7,451 bases of DNA from an uncultured Bacteroidota bacterium (lineage in GTDB: Bacteria; Bacteroidota; Bacteroidia; Chitinophagales; Chitinophagaceae): NCBI GenBank assembly GCA_946479055.1, contig CAMLEX010000231.1, forward strand, positions 1-7,451, written 5' to 3'. This document shows positions 1 to 6,347 of the stretch, piece by piece. Under the pieces are notes generated by a model. That model did not search any database. It was not told the origin of the DNA and saw only the letters and a program-made list of their open reading frames with translations. The first letter of the stretch is position 1; the number at the start of each line of letters is the position of its first letter. The position numbers were made by a program, and so were the translations under genes.

Positions 1-1806
1 TTTGATAAGCCGAAAATTATAATTCCTTTTATCGAGAAAATCGAACTTTACTATCAAGGTTTGTATTTGGTCCAGCCCGTTCAATCCTCCGATATACCAT
101 TGGTTTCCTTTCCTGCGGGCAATAATGATTTTTTCTCCAGGATACCCATCGATCAATTTTGTATCATCCCAGCTAACCGGTACCTGTTTCAAAAATTCTT
201 TTGGTTCTGTCGGTAACAATTGAAATGCTGACGGCCTATCGGCGAAGTGCTGAAGCCCCGATTCAAAAACAACAGACAAGGCCAATTCATGAGCATAAGA
301 TGTAATATGCGGATGTTGTGAATTTGAAAAGGTAACCGGCGTGTAATCCATAGAGCCTATTACATTGCGTGTAAAGGGAAGCGTAGCATTATGGGCAGCT
401 GCTTTATTAGTCAATACCGGTGAATTGTTGTACCATTCTGCTCCATACACCGCCTCTGTCGTCATCAGGTTGGGATATGTACGTGCCCAACCCCGTGGAA
501 TTGTTGCTCCATGAAAATTCACCATTAAATGATATTTTGCCGCATCTTTCAAAATATCAATGTAATACTTCATCATATCTTGCTGATCACCGGCAAAGAA
601 ATCCACCTTGATTCCGAATACTCCAATTTTATTAAGCCACGAAAATTCTTTAATACGTTTTTCTGCCGTCTGTAAGCGATCGTTCGGTGTAGGATCGAGC
701 CAGGATGTACCGGAATTATACCACATTAAAGGTTTGATGCCTTTGCTTTTTGCATAGTTGACGGCATCAACAATGTTGCCACCATTGCTCATTACATCCC
801 ATTCCCAATCAATCAGCACATAAGGCCAGTTCATTTCTACAGCGAGGTTCACATATTCAACAACTTTTTGATAATCCTTGGACCCATGATTATTCGCCCA
901 ATAAATCCATGAGACCGCCCCGGGCTTTATCCAATCAGTTTCTTTTAATTGATTCGGTTGGCTAACATCGGTAATTAAAGTTGATTCAACAATATCTGAC
1001 AATTTCCCAATGATAAGTGTGTGCCATTGCGATCTCCATGGCAATGTAGTTTTAACCCCGGTTTGGTTTAAATTGTCTCGAGAAGATGGATAGGTAACCT
1101 GGTATGCATTGACATTTTTACAATTGCTTAGTTTTGCAGCACAATTGTTCTCAGCAATATTTGCTTCGGAAACTAAAGTATAAACAGTTTCGTTTTTAAC
1201 TTTAAATAATGCAGGAAAGCCCCATTCCTGCTCTTTGTGCGTGCTTAAACCAGTTTTATTGAACGGAAAAAAATCCTCATACCCAATAGAATAAGGCTGC
1301 ATCCAACGGTATGTACTATCTGGTAAATTATAAGTTGTAGCCTCGCTAATAATATTTACAGTCGAATCGGAATGATTAGGAAAAATATACCGGAATGTAA
1401 CGCCATCATTATAAACCCTGAAAACAATATCTAAAGGTTGGTTATTTGAATTTTTGAAACTAAAAATCTTCTCCCTACCAAAATTCTCACACTGTTTACG
1501 TTTACCACAAATCATTTCATATTTATCATGCACTTCCCTTATTCCGGATTCTGCAACCCATCTGAGATCATCGGTAAATGGCTGGTCTTTTCGCGATATT
1601 CCCAAAGGGGATTTTTTCATTACCCCGATATACGCTGGACCCTTTTTGTAAAGGACTTTAAAATATACCGGGTAACCGCCCTTGTTAACCGATGCCTTTT
1701 GCGCACTAATTACTACTTTAATATGCTTATTTGGAGATACAATCTCTTGTGCGTTACCAGCCAATGAGATTGAAAAGCAAAAAAGAAAAAAGAAACCCGG
1801 CTTCAT
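1..1806 (-). CDS. GH97 family glycosidase, retaining alpha-galactosidase-like (3' end off window)
   Basis: The frame is open for 602 codons from ATG at 1806 to the left edge with no stop, so the C-terminus is missing, perhaps 40-60 residues judging by family length. The N-terminus is a Sec signal peptide (MK, then a Phe-rich core, then AGNAQ|E at about residue 20), so the product is exported, probably to the periplasm. The GH97 N-terminal beta-sandwich spans about 22-285. The barrel starts near WIKPG (292-296) and DWEWD (333-337), and the C-terminal beta domain begins near VSWDD (544-548). Candidate catalytic residues are D402 in KVDFF (nucleophile) and E457 in EAVYGAEW (acid/base). Their spacing of 55 equals that of D415/E470 in the retaining Bacteroides enzyme BtGH97b. 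G433 (NFHG) sits where inverting SusB has base E508. E451 and E194 are likely calcium ligands. Substrate is probably alpha-galactoside, but beta-L-arabinopyranoside is possible. It lies 56 bp after the aldo/keto reductase, with no promoter seen, so it is probably cotranscribed. Confidence 0.93.
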   Translation of the reverse strand, partial: MKPGFFFLFCFSISLAGNAQEIVSPNKHIKVVISAQKASVNKGGYPVYFKVLYKKGPAYIGVMKKSPLGISRKDQPFTDDLRWVAESGIREVHDKYEMICGKRKQCENFGREKIFSFKNSNNQPLDIVFRVYNDGVTFRYIFPNHSDSTVNIISEATTYNLPDSTYRWMQPYSIGYEDFFPFNKTGLSTHKEQEWGFPALFKVKNETVYTLVSEANIAENNCAAKLSNCKNVNAYQVTYPSSRDNLNQTGVKTTLPWRSQWHTLIIGKLSDIVESTLITDVSQPNQLKETDWIKPGAVSWIYWANNHGSKDYQKVVEYVNLAVEMNWPYVLIDWEWDVMSNGGNIVDAVNYAKSKGIKPLMWYNSGTSWLDPTPNDRLQTAEKRIKEFSWLNKIGVFGIKVDFFAGDQQDMMKYYIDILKDAAKYHLMVNFHGATIPRGWARTYPNLMTTEAVYGAEWYNNSPVLTNKAAAHNATLPFTRNVIGSMDYTPVTFSNSQHPHITSYAHELALSVVFESGLQHFADRPSAFQLLPTEPKEFLKQVPVSWDDTKLIDGYPGEKIIIARRKGNQWYIGGLNGLDQIQTLIVKFDFLDKRNYNFRLIK

Positions 1807-1862
1807 AAATCTATATTATTTGTATTTAAACACTACTTCAATAATTACTTTGATCACACCAT

Positions 1863-2915
1863 TCACAGCCATTGGTTGCAACCAATCTCAATCAATTTTT
1901 TCGCTTTTATTTCCGCCCAAAAGTCAACCGGAATTATGGCATTGCCCATGTCTATATTTTCTCTTACACGGCTGGCATGTGTAGTATTCAATGCAACGCT
2001 TTTCACCCCGGGAACATTCAATGCAAACTGCACACAGGCTTCTGCGGGTTTCACATTAAACTGATTGCATGTTTCAAAAAATTGTTCTCTCCATTTGAAC
2101 AATGCATCATTTTGCGAAGCTCCTCTTTTAATCAGTCGATAGTCGAAATAATCACTGCCTACAAGAAAGCCAGAATGAAACACAGCAGAGTTAATTACAT
2201 AAACACCTTTTTTCTCCATCTCTATAATAAAATCCAACAACTCTTGTGGATGGCTTTTAATCGTCATACTGTTGGCAATCATGACCCAATCTAATTCTAC
2301 ATCTTTCGCTATTCGCTTTATGATTTTCCAATTTTTTGCACCAACGCCAATGAACTGCACTTTTCCATGTTTCTTCAGATCATACAAAGCTTCATATGCA
2401 TCGAGTATATCTTCGTACAATTTTTCTGAATGAGAATAGCCATTTGCTCCAGCAATATATTCATCGGGATCATGAACAGAAACCATTTGAGGAACATATC
2501 CATTGAGCAGTTCATTACCTTGTTCGAAACATTCCATGATGCCATCGTAACTTATTTTTTGAACAGCATCATGTTTTAAATTTTTCCAGACACCGGGTTC
2601 AAAAGTTGGCTCTTTTGTTTTTAGTTTCGTACGAACCCAACCCAACTTATTACTGATAACAACGTTTTCCGGTTCAACATTTAATTGTTTAAGACATTTT
2701 CCGAGTGTTTCCAACGCGAGACCGGCGCCATACTTTCCTGCCGAATCAAATACCGCTTTTCCTTTCGACAAGCGGACACATTCACTTACTATATTCAGCT
2801 TCTCTTCTTCTTCAAGAGCAACAAATAAATTTCCTAAACCACTGGTTCCAAAAATAACAGGCGGAAGATGTAAAGTAGCAATCTCTTTTGCTTCCTGCTT
2901 AGGATGTGTTTTCAT
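1863..2915 (-). CDS. Aldo/keto reductase, L-fucose/L-galactose dehydrogenase-like
   Basis: This 350-residue soluble protein has no signal peptide. It carries the aldo/keto reductase tetrad: D57 and Y62 (FDSAGKYG), K90 (VISNKLGW) and H148 (VSVHDPDEY). The N-terminal PPVIFGTSGLGN (about 19-30) is the usual first strand and glycine turn, and GVGAKNW (190-196) and ALNTTHASRVRENI (308-321) match later strands and the NAD(P) phosphate-binding region. The shape resembles the subgroup annotated as D-threo-aldose 1-dehydrogenase or L-fucose dehydrogenase, which oxidises L-fucose or L-galactose to the lactone in the cytoplasm. GH29 and a FucP remnant nearby favour L-fucose, but substrate and cofactor cannot be read from sequence. 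The ATG at 2915 has only a weak purine stretch (AAGAA) upstream. A stop codon in another frame ends 3 bp before it, and the remnant ORF overlaps it by 17 bp, so it probably sat in a tightly packed operon. Length is normal and it looks intact. Confidence 0.9.
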   Translation of the reverse strand: MKTHPKQEAKEIATLHLPPVIFGTSGLGNLFVALEEEEKLNIVSECVRLSKGKAVFDSAGKYGAGLALETLGKCLKQLNVEPENVVISNKLGWVRTKLKTKEPTFEPGVWKNLKHDAVQKISYDGIMECFEQGNELLNGYVPQMVSVHDPDEYIAGANGYSHSEKLYEDILDAYEALYDLKKHGKVQFIGVGAKNWKIIKRIAKDVELDWVMIANSMTIKSHPQELLDFIIEMEKKGVYVINSAVFHSGFLVGSDYFDYRLIKRGASQNDALFKWREQFFETCNQFNVKPAEACVQFALNVPGVKSVALNTTHASRVRENIDMGNAIIPVDFWAEIKAKKLIEIGCNQWL

Positions 2916-2918
2916 TTT

Positions 2919-3009
2919 TTATTCTTGATTTTTCAATTGAGATAACCAGTTTGCTCCAATTGCAGGTTCCTCTCCAATTTCTTGCCCCTGATAACTGAGT
3001 GTTATCACC
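2919..3009 (-). pseudogene. Orphan C-terminal coding tail after the fucP break
   Basis: Just after the permease similarity ends, a different minus frame reads a protein-like tail that includes GEEPAIGANWLSQL. It ends with TAA at 2921-2919, only 3 bp before the ATG of the aldo/keto reductase. That spacing is typical of adjacent genes in a Bacteroidota operon. The frame differs from the permease frame by one base. I infer that it is the surviving 3' end of the gene that once preceded the reductase, either the end of fucP itself or of a second gene between them, fused to the fucP start by a deletion. I do not recognise the family. It is too short for firm assignment and could be a chance open frame. 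Confidence 0.4.
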
Positions 3010-3201
3010 GGCGGGTAAAGCCATAAGGAAATACGCCATGTAAACCGCAAAATCAATCAGTGTTGATTGCGTAGTCGTCAGTGTAAATGATTTTTTTAAA
3101 TGGGGAATTAAAATTGGGTCGCGATTATGACTCCATAAGTAAAATGAAGAAGTAATAAGCTCAAACGCAAACATGCTGTGTTGCTTTTCAATCATATGCA
3201 C
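3010..3201 (-). pseudogene. fucP: N-terminal remnant of a FucP-type L-fucose:H+ symporter
   Basis: A 100-codon ORF (GTG at 3201, or ATG at 3195, stop at 2899) begins like a major-facilitator fucose permease. LITSSFYLWS, then DPILIPHLKKSF, then TQSTLIDFAVYMAYFLMALPAG match transmembrane helix 1, the following loop and helix 2 of FucP-like transporters. About two residues seem missing where the family usually has WGF.HN. Similarity stops at ALPAG near 3010. From there the ORF reads a hydrophilic sequence with no transmembrane character until its stop at 2899, inside the start of the next gene. Intact members have about 410-440 residues and 12 helices, so only about 55-60 residues survive and transport function should be lost. 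The simplest reading is an internal deletion with a frame change. A sequencing or assembly error could not by itself account for the roughly 1 kb missing. The match is from memory of the family, not a search. Confidence 0.7.
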
Positions 3202-3211
3202 GACAATTGTC
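3202..3211. repeat. Perfect 10-bp palindrome GACAATTGTC
   Basis: GACAATTGTC lies immediately upstream of the GTG of the fucP remnant and is followed by the palindrome CCCGGG (3211-3216). It falls in the predicted 5' untranslated leader of the minus-strand transcript. It could be an operator half or part of a leader structure. No known protein site is recognised, so the entry records only the visible symmetry. Confidence 0.25.
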
Positions 3212-3223
3212 CCGGGAAAATGC

Positions 3224-3275
3224 GTCAGCCGATCCCTTTAAACAAAATTATCTTTTATCGCTTGTCAGCCATTCC
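3224..3275. promoter_or_regulatory. Direct repeats, candidate AraC-type operator
   Basis: GTCAGCCGATCC (3224-3235) and GTCAGCCATTCC (3264-3275) match at 10 of 12 positions and are exactly 40 bp apart, about four helical turns. They lie between the divergent regulator and operon and flank the candidate -7 box. AraC-family proteins often bind direct repeats, and the second copy lies roughly where the -33 element of the minus-strand promoter would be. Binding by the adjacent regulator is inference. Confidence 0.35.
3243..3250 (-). promoter_or_regulatory. Candidate Bacteroidota -7 box for the minus-strand operon
   Basis: On the minus strand this reads TAATTTTG, a full match to the Bacteroidota -7 consensus TAnnTTTG. 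Transcription would start near 3236-3239, about 35-45 nt before the GTG/ATG of the fucP remnant. No TTG/TTTG -33 element is visible at the usual distance upstream (about 3267-3275), which would fit an activator-dependent promoter. A single 8-bp match with four fixed T/G positions can occur by chance. Confidence 0.45.
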
Positions 3276-3338
3276 ATGAAAAAGACTTTATTTTACACAA
3301 ATCCGACCTATTGCCAGAATTTCAGTCAGTGATTATAT

Positions 3339-4220
3339 ATGAACAGGCGACTATTAAAACACAGTTTATCTCTACTGCATATAGATTATGCAAAGCTTGA
3401 TACACACTGGAATTACGATAATGTATTGAGTCCATATTACCGGATTTACCTGATTGACGAAGGAGAAGGATATATCACTGGCCAGGGGAAAAAACTTATC
3501 CTTAGACCAGGGCATTTTTATATTATTCCGAGTTTCACGGTTTGTAATATGAAATGTCCGGCATACCTGAGCCAATATTTTATTCATTTTTTCGAAGATT
3601 CACCCAGCGGCATTTCCCTCTTTCACAACAACCGGACATTAATCCAGGTCAAAGCAAGCGACACTGATATTGCCAATGTAAAAAGACTATTACAAATCAA
3701 TCCCGGAAGGGGTATTAACCGATCAGATAATCCAAAGGTGTATGAGAAGAATATTTTTTATAAGGAATATGAAGAACTAAACAACAGCCAAAATATGGCT
3801 AATTATCTTGAAACGCAGGGTATATTATTGCAACTGATCTCCCGATTTGTCGATAGTAATCAGTTTGAAAATAAAACGCCTGTGGCCATCCCATCAAAAA
3901 TTTTGGAAGCAATATCTTTTATTCAGCTTAACCTCGGGGATCCATTAACAGTAGCTCAACTGGCTCAACGGGCCAACCAACATCCGGATTATTTTTCCAG
4001 GCAATTTGCCAATTACACTGGCGAGCGACCCCTGGCCTATATCCATCAAAAAAGGATTGAACGAGCGCAATACCTGATAACGACCACTCCTATGCCATAT
4101 ACTGAAATTGCCGATGCTACGGGATTTGAGAGCCTCCCCTATTTTTCAAAAGTATTTAAGAAATTGACAGGGATCACGCCCGATCAGTATCGCAAGGCGC
4201 AACGATCAACGAACGCTTGA
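3339..4220 (+). CDS. AraC-family transcriptional regulator
   Basis: The protein has 293 residues, normal for single-component AraC/XylS activators. The N-terminal half has the cupin-like ligand-binding pattern: YRIYLIDEGEGYI (34-46), LRPGHFYIIPSF (55-66) and a strand YFIHFFED (80-87). The C-terminal half holds two helix-turn-helix units: LTVAQLAQRANQHPDYFSRQF (about 203-223) and YTEIADATGFESLPYFSKVFKK (about 254-275). It closes with the hallmark LTGITPDQYRK (276-286). There is no signal peptide or membrane segment, so it should sense a cytoplasmic ligand, unlike the membrane-spanning hybrid two-component systems that control many PULs. The ATG at 3339 has no Shine-Dalgarno, as is usual here. 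It is divergent from the fucP remnant/reductase/GH97 operon and convergent with GH29, so the divergent operon is the likely target. The ligand, perhaps L-fucose or a derivative, is inference. Confidence 0.93.
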   Translation: MNRRLLKHSLSLLHIDYAKLDTHWNYDNVLSPYYRIYLIDEGEGYITGQGKKLILRPGHFYIIPSFTVCNMKCPAYLSQYFIHFFEDSPSGISLFHNNRTLIQVKASDTDIANVKRLLQINPGRGINRSDNPKVYEKNIFYKEYEELNNSQNMANYLETQGILLQLISRFVDSNQFENKTPVAIPSKILEAISFIQLNLGDPLTVAQLAQRANQHPDYFSRQFANYTGERPLAYIHQKRIERAQYLITTTPMPYTEIADATGFESLPYFSKVFKKLTGITPDQYRKAQRSTNA

Positions 4221-4399
4221 TGACAGTATCCTTAGAACAAACAGCAACAGACCTGTTCATTAATGTTACGAAGTTCGATTTGAAGACAATTGTTCTGGTT
4301 GCGAAAGCAAACTTTGCCGGATGGCTGCATCACATTGCTGAAACTAAAATGAAAATGGTTCAGAGTTTTAATGTTTCAGGCCCTGTGCATAATAACTAA
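4220..4399 (+). CDS. Doubtful small hypothetical ORF after the regulator
   Basis: An ATG at 4220 shares one base with the regulator's TGA (TGATG), an arrangement that permits translational coupling. A TTG two bases within the regulator's last codons is an alternative start. The frame encodes 59 residues (MTVSLEQTATDLF near the start, AGWLHHIAETKMK in the middle, ending VHNN). There is no signal peptide, clear membrane helix or recognised domain. It might be a tiny coupled protein, the remnant of a larger gene, or chance coding in the spacer before the shared terminator. I do not recognise a family. Confidence 0.25.
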   Translation: MTVSLEQTATDLFINVTKFDLKTIVLVAKANFAGWLHHIAETKMKMVQSFNVSGPVHNN

Positions 4400-4529
4400 T
4401 CACTTATAATATCACAGCAATACTTTTGCCTATCATGTTCAATTTTGTTTGGCTTTATTAAAAGTTTATTTTTTATTTACAAAAGTCGAAAATAGCGGGA
4501 AGATTGTTTCAATCCTTCCCGCTTTGATT
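4400..4529. other. AT-rich spacer between convergent genes
   Basis: This short noncoding stretch lies between the small ORF after the regulator and the stop codon of GH29. It is AT-rich with T-runs near 4462-4478. Apart from the hairpin at 4494-4523 I see no gene, repeat or RNA element in it. Confidence 0.6.
4494..4523. terminator. Strong bidirectional intrinsic terminator
   Basis: AGCGGGAAG (4494-4502) pairs with CTTCCCGCT (4515-4523). After a single bulged C (4514) the stem continues with ATTG (4503-4506) against CAAT (4510-4513), closing on a TTT loop. On the plus strand it is followed by TTTGATTTTATTT, ending the regulator transcript. On the minus strand it is followed by ATTTTCGACTTTTG, ending the GH29 transcript, whose stop codon lies only 7 bp before the stem. 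One hairpin thus serves both convergent units. Confidence 0.85.
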
Positions 4530-6167
4530 TTATTTAATTTTTAGAACATTGGTATAATTCAGTCCGTCTTTGTTATCCGGCAGCTCTACTATTAAACCTT
4601 CATCCGTGTGAGTGTAAGATAAATTGGCGTGTGAACCCAGCAGTCCCACTTTAGTAATTTCTTTATACTTATTCTTTACCAAACTCTTAATTACAACTTT
4701 TTTATTTTCAGGCCATCCAAAAAAAGTTGCATATAATACATCTCCTTTGGCTGTAAAACGTATATCTTCCGCAGTAAAATCTTTGGCGGATCCTTCATTA
4801 AAACCCTGGCCGGTCAATGGTTTGGCATTGGCTATGGAAGGCCCTTCACCAAATATATTCCATGGCCTCGTTGCAAATATGGCTTCACCATTTACCTGCA
4901 TCCAACGGCCAATTTCGTCAACAACGACCAGTTCCTGTTCGTCAATAGTACCATCAGCCCGCACGGGTATATTAAGCAACAGGTTGCCATTCTTACTCAC
5001 CACATCAACCAATTGGTTTATTACTTCCCTTGCACTCTTGTATCCTTTGCGATCATATATCCTCCGGTCATAATGCCAGCCGCCGATACAGGTACAGGTT
5101 TGCCATGGCAGTGGCTCAATCGAATTACTTGCGCCTTTCTCTATATCCCATACCATGCATTTGCGTTGCTGTTCATCTAATATTTTTCCATTGATCACGG
5201 CTTCCAGTTTACCATGCCGTTTAATGCTATCGTTATACATGTGGGCAGCAATGCGCAAACCTGCATCACTAATGGGCCATAACGGTAATGCCGTATCATC
5301 AAAATAAACCAGGTCGGGATGATATTTGTTGATGAGATCAACTGTGCGGTTATAAAAATTTTCACAGTATTTTTTATCCGGAATAGAAACGCCTTCACCC
5401 CAATGCCATTGTTTATGAATATTGCCTGTGTTTTCACTTCCTGCACTGAGTGGATGGTTTTGTGCATACAAATCCTGTGGATCAAATCCTTCCCACCAGG
5501 TGTCTTTTCCATTGGCCTTTGTCAATTTTCCATCGTAAGGAATACCTGCCATCGCACCCTGCTTATCGCTGCGTTGGGCAGTTTCATACCAATTCCATGC
5601 ATGTGCACTATGTACGCTTACGCCAAACCGCAGTCCTTGTTTTTTCGCAGCTCTGGCCCATCCATCAATAAGGTCTTTTCGGGGACCCATATTCACAGAA
5701 TTCCATCGTTGATAACGGCTGTTATAATTATCAAAATTGTCATGGTGATTGGCCATCGCAACAAAGTACTGTGCTCCGGCATTTTTGTATAGTTCCACCA
5801 ATTGCTGGGGATTCCAACGTTCGGCTTTCCATTGATGTATCACATCTTTGAAACCTACCTTAGATGGATGCCCATATTTTTCAAGGTGATATTTATATTG
5901 ATCATCTCCCTCATCATAAATAAACCGTGCATACCAATCGCCATGTTCGGGCTGGCATTGCGCACCCCAATGTGCCCACATTCCAAACTTGGCATCACGA
6001 AACCAATCCGGCGTAGTATATTTTGCCAGCGAATCCCAGTTGGGGCTAAAAGGGCCTTTTGCCATTGGCTCGTTTAGCTCTCCAATAAAATTGTTGCCCA
6101 TTGCACGGGATAACCACAGTGAAGGCAAAGCGGCGGCCATTCCCTTAATTAATGTTCTACGTTTCAT
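4530..6167 (-). CDS. GH29 alpha-L-fucosidase family protein, exported
   Basis: This 545-residue protein should release terminal alpha-L-fucose from a glycan by a retaining mechanism. The N-terminus MKRRTLIKGMAAALPSLWLS has a twin arginine followed by xLIK, close to the Tat consensus, so it is likely exported to the periplasm; there is no lipobox cysteine. GH29 landmarks in order are WFRDAKFGMWAHWG (55-68), the His motif ANHHDNFD (139-146, in place of the common KHHDGF), FGVSVHSAHAWNW (181-193), DLVYFDD (285-291), with D290 the expected nucleophile, and DIEKG (341-345), with E343 a possible acid/base by spacing. PWQTCTCIGGWHYD (354-367) is the family's substrate-pocket segment, and a C-terminal beta-sandwich spans about 430-545. 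The DNF and WQTC variants suggest a GH29 subgroup whose linkage preference I cannot state. It has its own terminator and sits 180 bp after the SusD-like gene. No -7 box was found upstream. Confidence 0.92.
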   Translation of the reverse strand: MKRRTLIKGMAAALPSLWLSRAMGNNFIGELNEPMAKGPFSPNWDSLAKYTTPDWFRDAKFGMWAHWGAQCQPEHGDWYARFIYDEGDDQYKYHLEKYGHPSKVGFKDVIHQWKAERWNPQQLVELYKNAGAQYFVAMANHHDNFDNYNSRYQRWNSVNMGPRKDLIDGWARAAKKQGLRFGVSVHSAHAWNWYETAQRSDKQGAMAGIPYDGKLTKANGKDTWWEGFDPQDLYAQNHPLSAGSENTGNIHKQWHWGEGVSIPDKKYCENFYNRTVDLINKYHPDLVYFDDTALPLWPISDAGLRIAAHMYNDSIKRHGKLEAVINGKILDEQQRKCMVWDIEKGASNSIEPLPWQTCTCIGGWHYDRRIYDRKGYKSAREVINQLVDVVSKNGNLLLNIPVRADGTIDEQELVVVDEIGRWMQVNGEAIFATRPWNIFGEGPSIANAKPLTGQGFNEGSAKDFTAEDIRFTAKGDVLYATFFGWPENKKVVIKSLVKNKYKEITKVGLLGSHANLSYTHTDEGLIVELPDNKDGLNYTNVLKIK

Positions 6168-6290
6168 CTTTAGCGGTTATGAGTTTTTAAGAGCTTGTTG
6201 ATAATATCAGCGTTGTCATTTACAATTGGAAAATCTTATCTATTAAATCCCCTTCTATCGGGTTGACTCAATTTGTTTCTGTAATCTACA
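6168..6290. other. Leader and intergenic region upstream of GH29
   Basis: This noncoding stretch lies between the SusD-side hairpin and the GH29 start. No TAnnTTTG box is visible on the minus strand and there is no Shine-Dalgarno before the ATG. GH29 may be reached by read-through from the SusD transcript or by a promoter that does not fit the consensus. Confidence 0.5.
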
Positions 6291-6318
6291 AAACGGGACT
6301 GCTCTTGCAGCCCCGTTT
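6291..6318 (-). terminator. Hairpin terminator or attenuator after the SusD-like gene
   Basis: AAACGGG (6291-6297) and CTGC (6299-6302) pair with GCAG (6307-6310) and CCCGTTT (6312-6318) around a TCTT loop, with one A/C mismatch. It lies about 30 bp after the SusD-like stop codon. On the minus strand only four T residues follow the stem's GC part (CCCGTTTTG), so termination may be partial. Such hairpins often lower expression of enzymes downstream of susCD relative to the binding proteins. Confidence 0.65.
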
Positions 6319-6347
6319 ATTTTCGTTAGGCTAATGACATTTGTTAT

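Noticed and set aside
1807..1862. Separate promoter for GH97 in the reductase-GH97 gap
   Set aside because: The 56 bp contain no TTTG on the minus strand and no TAnnTTTG match; cotranscription is simpler.
1682..2294. Plus-strand ORFs across the GH97/reductase junction
   Set aside because: They are antisense to the signal peptide of GH97 and the C-terminus of the reductase, with no start context or domain.
2899..3201. The 100-codon ORF as an intact small membrane protein
   Set aside because: It matches only the first two helices of a 12-helix permease, changes character abruptly at ALPAG, and runs into the next gene, so a broken gene is more likely.
4421..4428. TACTTTTG on the plus strand as a -7 promoter box
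   Set aside because: It matches TAnnTTTG, but no plus-strand gene follows, a terminator lies 66 bp downstream and no -33 element is present. Probably chance in AT-rich DNA.
4624..5073. 149-codon plus-strand ORF opposite GH29
   Set aside because: It is an antisense shadow of the well-supported GH29 gene, with low-complexity Ser/Thr/Leu content and no domain.
5319..5792. 157-codon plus-strand ORF opposite GH29
   Set aside because: It lies wholly within conserved GH29 coding sequence on the other strand; the composition is that of a complementary frame and no family is recognised.
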